From Dehalococcoidia bacterium (lineage in GTDB: Bacteria; Chloroflexota; Dehalococcoidia; Dehalococcoidales; BS750m-G39), in NCBI GenBank assembly GCA_030640325.1, contig DAOWJM010000080.1:1-39744 (forward strand): DNA of 39,744 nt, read 5' to 3'. Each line of letters starts with the position of its first letter. The first letter of the stretch is position 1. The translations under genes and the position numbers were made by a program. A model generated the notes under the pieces. That model did not search any database. It saw nothing but the letters and a program-made list of their open reading frames with translations, and had not been told where the DNA came from. Shown here in pieces: positions 38,700-39,744 of the stretch.

Positions 38700-39744
38700 T
38701 CAGCCCTTCTCGGCTTGTCGTGCGGCAATAATCTTCTGGGCAATATGAGCAGGCACTTCCTCATAGTGGCTAAACTCTGCCTTATAGCTGCCTCTACCCT
38801 GGGTTATTGATTTCAGGTCTATGGCATAGCGTAAAATCTCAGCCAGTGGCACCTGAGCCTCAATAATATTGACTCCACCCCCGGGGTTCATCCCCTGCAC
38901 TCGCGCCCGCTTGGTATTAAGGTCGCCAATAATATCACCGGTGAAGCCCTCAGGGATGGTAACCTCGATATTCATTATCGGCTCAAGCAGGATAGGTTGC
39001 CCCTGTGATAATCCCTTCTTCAGCGCCCCCGCCCCGGCAATCTTGAAGCATATATCTGAGGAATCAACCGGGTGAAAGCTGCCATCATAGACTCTTGTCT
39101 TTATGTCAATAACTGGGTAGCGAGCTAAAACCCCTTCCTGAATGGCTTCATTAACCCCCTTTTCCACCGATGGAATATAATTCTTTGGTATACGGCCACC
39201 TACTACCTTATCAACGAACTCACGACCACTGCCACGAGGTAAAGGCTCAAGTTCCAGAAAGACATGCCCATATTGACCATGCCCTCCCGTCTGCTTTTTA
39301 TGCTTATACTCAGCCTTGGCTGGCACAGTAATCGTCTCTTTATATGGAACCTTAGGCGTTTCCAGTCTCACCCCGACACCAAACTTACGCAGCATCTTCT
39401 CTGCTGCCACCGCAAGGTGGGACTCACCAATTCCTGATAGAATTGTCTCGTTGGTATCAGCTTCACGATGCACCGCAAGGGTGGGGTCTTCCTCAGACAA
39501 TCTGGATAGCGCCGCTCCCAGCTTATCCAGGTCAGCCTTGGTCTTGGGATGCACCGCCAGGCTAAACGCCGGCTCGGGGAATAGAACAGGGGCAATCTTC
39601 ATTGGTTGAGCCTGACTACATAATGTATCCCCGGTGCTGGTCAGACCTAATTTAGCTACCGCTCCCATATCTCCTGCTCTGAGCTGAGATACTGGCTCCT
39701 GGGTCTTGCCCCTCAGTATAAATAGCTGACCGATGCGCTCAGCG
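38700..39744 (-). CDS. Elongation factor G-like protein, C-terminal part
   Basis: The frame runs to the right window edge, so the N-terminal GTPase domain is outside. 347 residues are visible, covering the end of domain II and domains III-V. GIGESHLAVAAEKMLRKFGV is domain III. KHKKQTGGHGQYGHVFLELEPLPRGSG is domain IV, of the EF-G2/FusA-like form (HKKQTGGHGQYGHV). EPIMNIEVTIPEGFTGDIIGDLNTKRARVQGM is domain V. It catalyses ribosome translocation or a related step. The GGHGQYGHV form suggests the paralog EF-G2, not the main EF-G, but this is a soft call. There is no stop or frameshift in the visible part. Confidence 0.88.
   Translation of the reverse strand, partial: AERIGQLFILRGKTQEPVSQLRAGDMGAVAKLGLTSTGDTLCSQAQPMKIAPVLFPEPAFSLAVHPKTKADLDKLGAALSRLSEEDPTLAVHREADTNETILSGIGESHLAVAAEKMLRKFGVGVRLETPKVPYKETITVPAKAEYKHKKQTGGHGQYGHVFLELEPLPRGSGREFVDKVVGGRIPKNYIPSVEKGVNEAIQEGVLARYPVIDIKTRVYDGSFHPVDSSDICFKIAGAGALKKGLSQGQPILLEPIMNIEVTIPEGFTGDIIGDLNTKRARVQGMNPGGGVNIIEAQVPLAEILRYAIDLKSITQGRGSYKAEFSHYEEVPAHIAQKIIAARQAEKG

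Overview
The window looks like a chromosomal segment of an anaerobic Chloroflexota bacterium, most likely Dehalococcoidia. This is inferred from gene content and was not tested by phylogeny. Typical bacterial operons (riboflavin, pantothenate, prfA-prmC, etfBA, EF-G) sit beside small proteins usually seen in archaea or Dehalococcoidia: a probable TackOD1-type zinc protein, an ArnR1-like winged helix, an 84-residue EF-Tu-domain-2-like protein and a DUF134 protein. There is also an RNA leader resembling the pan motif, which is known from Chloroflexi. No rRNA, CRISPR array, insertion sequence or phage module was seen.

Layout. 1-2.4 kb: partial zinc-finger/nuclease-like gene, divergent prepilin peptidase, two small regulators or coiled-coil proteins. 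2.5-6.0 kb: membrane methyltransferase, GH3-family amido synthetase and FabF-like condensing enzyme, packed as an operon. 6.2-8.7 kb: membrane c-di-GMP protein with GGEEF and HD-GYP domains. 8.7-11.4 kb: tRNA-Val, sodium:solute symporter and small conserved proteins. 11.4-14.8 kb: riboflavin operon ribD-ribE-ribBA-ribH on the minus strand, with no visible FMN riboswitch. 14.9-15.1 kb: palindromic MITE-like repeat. 15.2-16.4 kb: signal peptidase I with Cys at the nucleophile position, then pyrE. 16.4-19.7 kb: pantothenate operon (DUF2520 reductase, panD, panB, panC) behind a strong promoter, a tandem bulged-A RNA and an intrinsic terminator. A second copy of the palindromic repeat lies between panB and panC.

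19.8-24.9 kb: orphan membrane protein, PadR regulator with MFS exporter, four-tRNA cluster (Phe, Gly, Leu, Gln), PAP2-like membrane protein and a two-gene ABC exporter. 25.0-28.5 kb: DUF134 regulator, YggS, Mrp-type ATPase lacking its CxxC, two Fe-S proteins, a small acidic protein and tRNA-Asn. 28.5-34.9 kb: prfA and prmC, then a three-subunit molybdenum hydroxylase and a MobA/MocA-like nucleotidyltransferase, with overlapping or nearly overlapping genes. 34.9-36.8 kb: etfB and etfA. 36.8-38.6 kb: an accessory-looking stretch with a tRNA-like gene of unusual shape, a HARE-HTH-like protein, a HicA-like protein and a convergent HicB-like protein with a large palindrome upstream. 38.7 kb to the right edge: C-terminal part of an EF-G-like factor.

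The most unusual items are the class II tRNA-like gene at 37060-37149 (best fold 8/4, Sec-like arms, anticodon UAA), the tandem pan-like leader, the Ser-to-Cys signal peptidase, and the palindromic repeat family.
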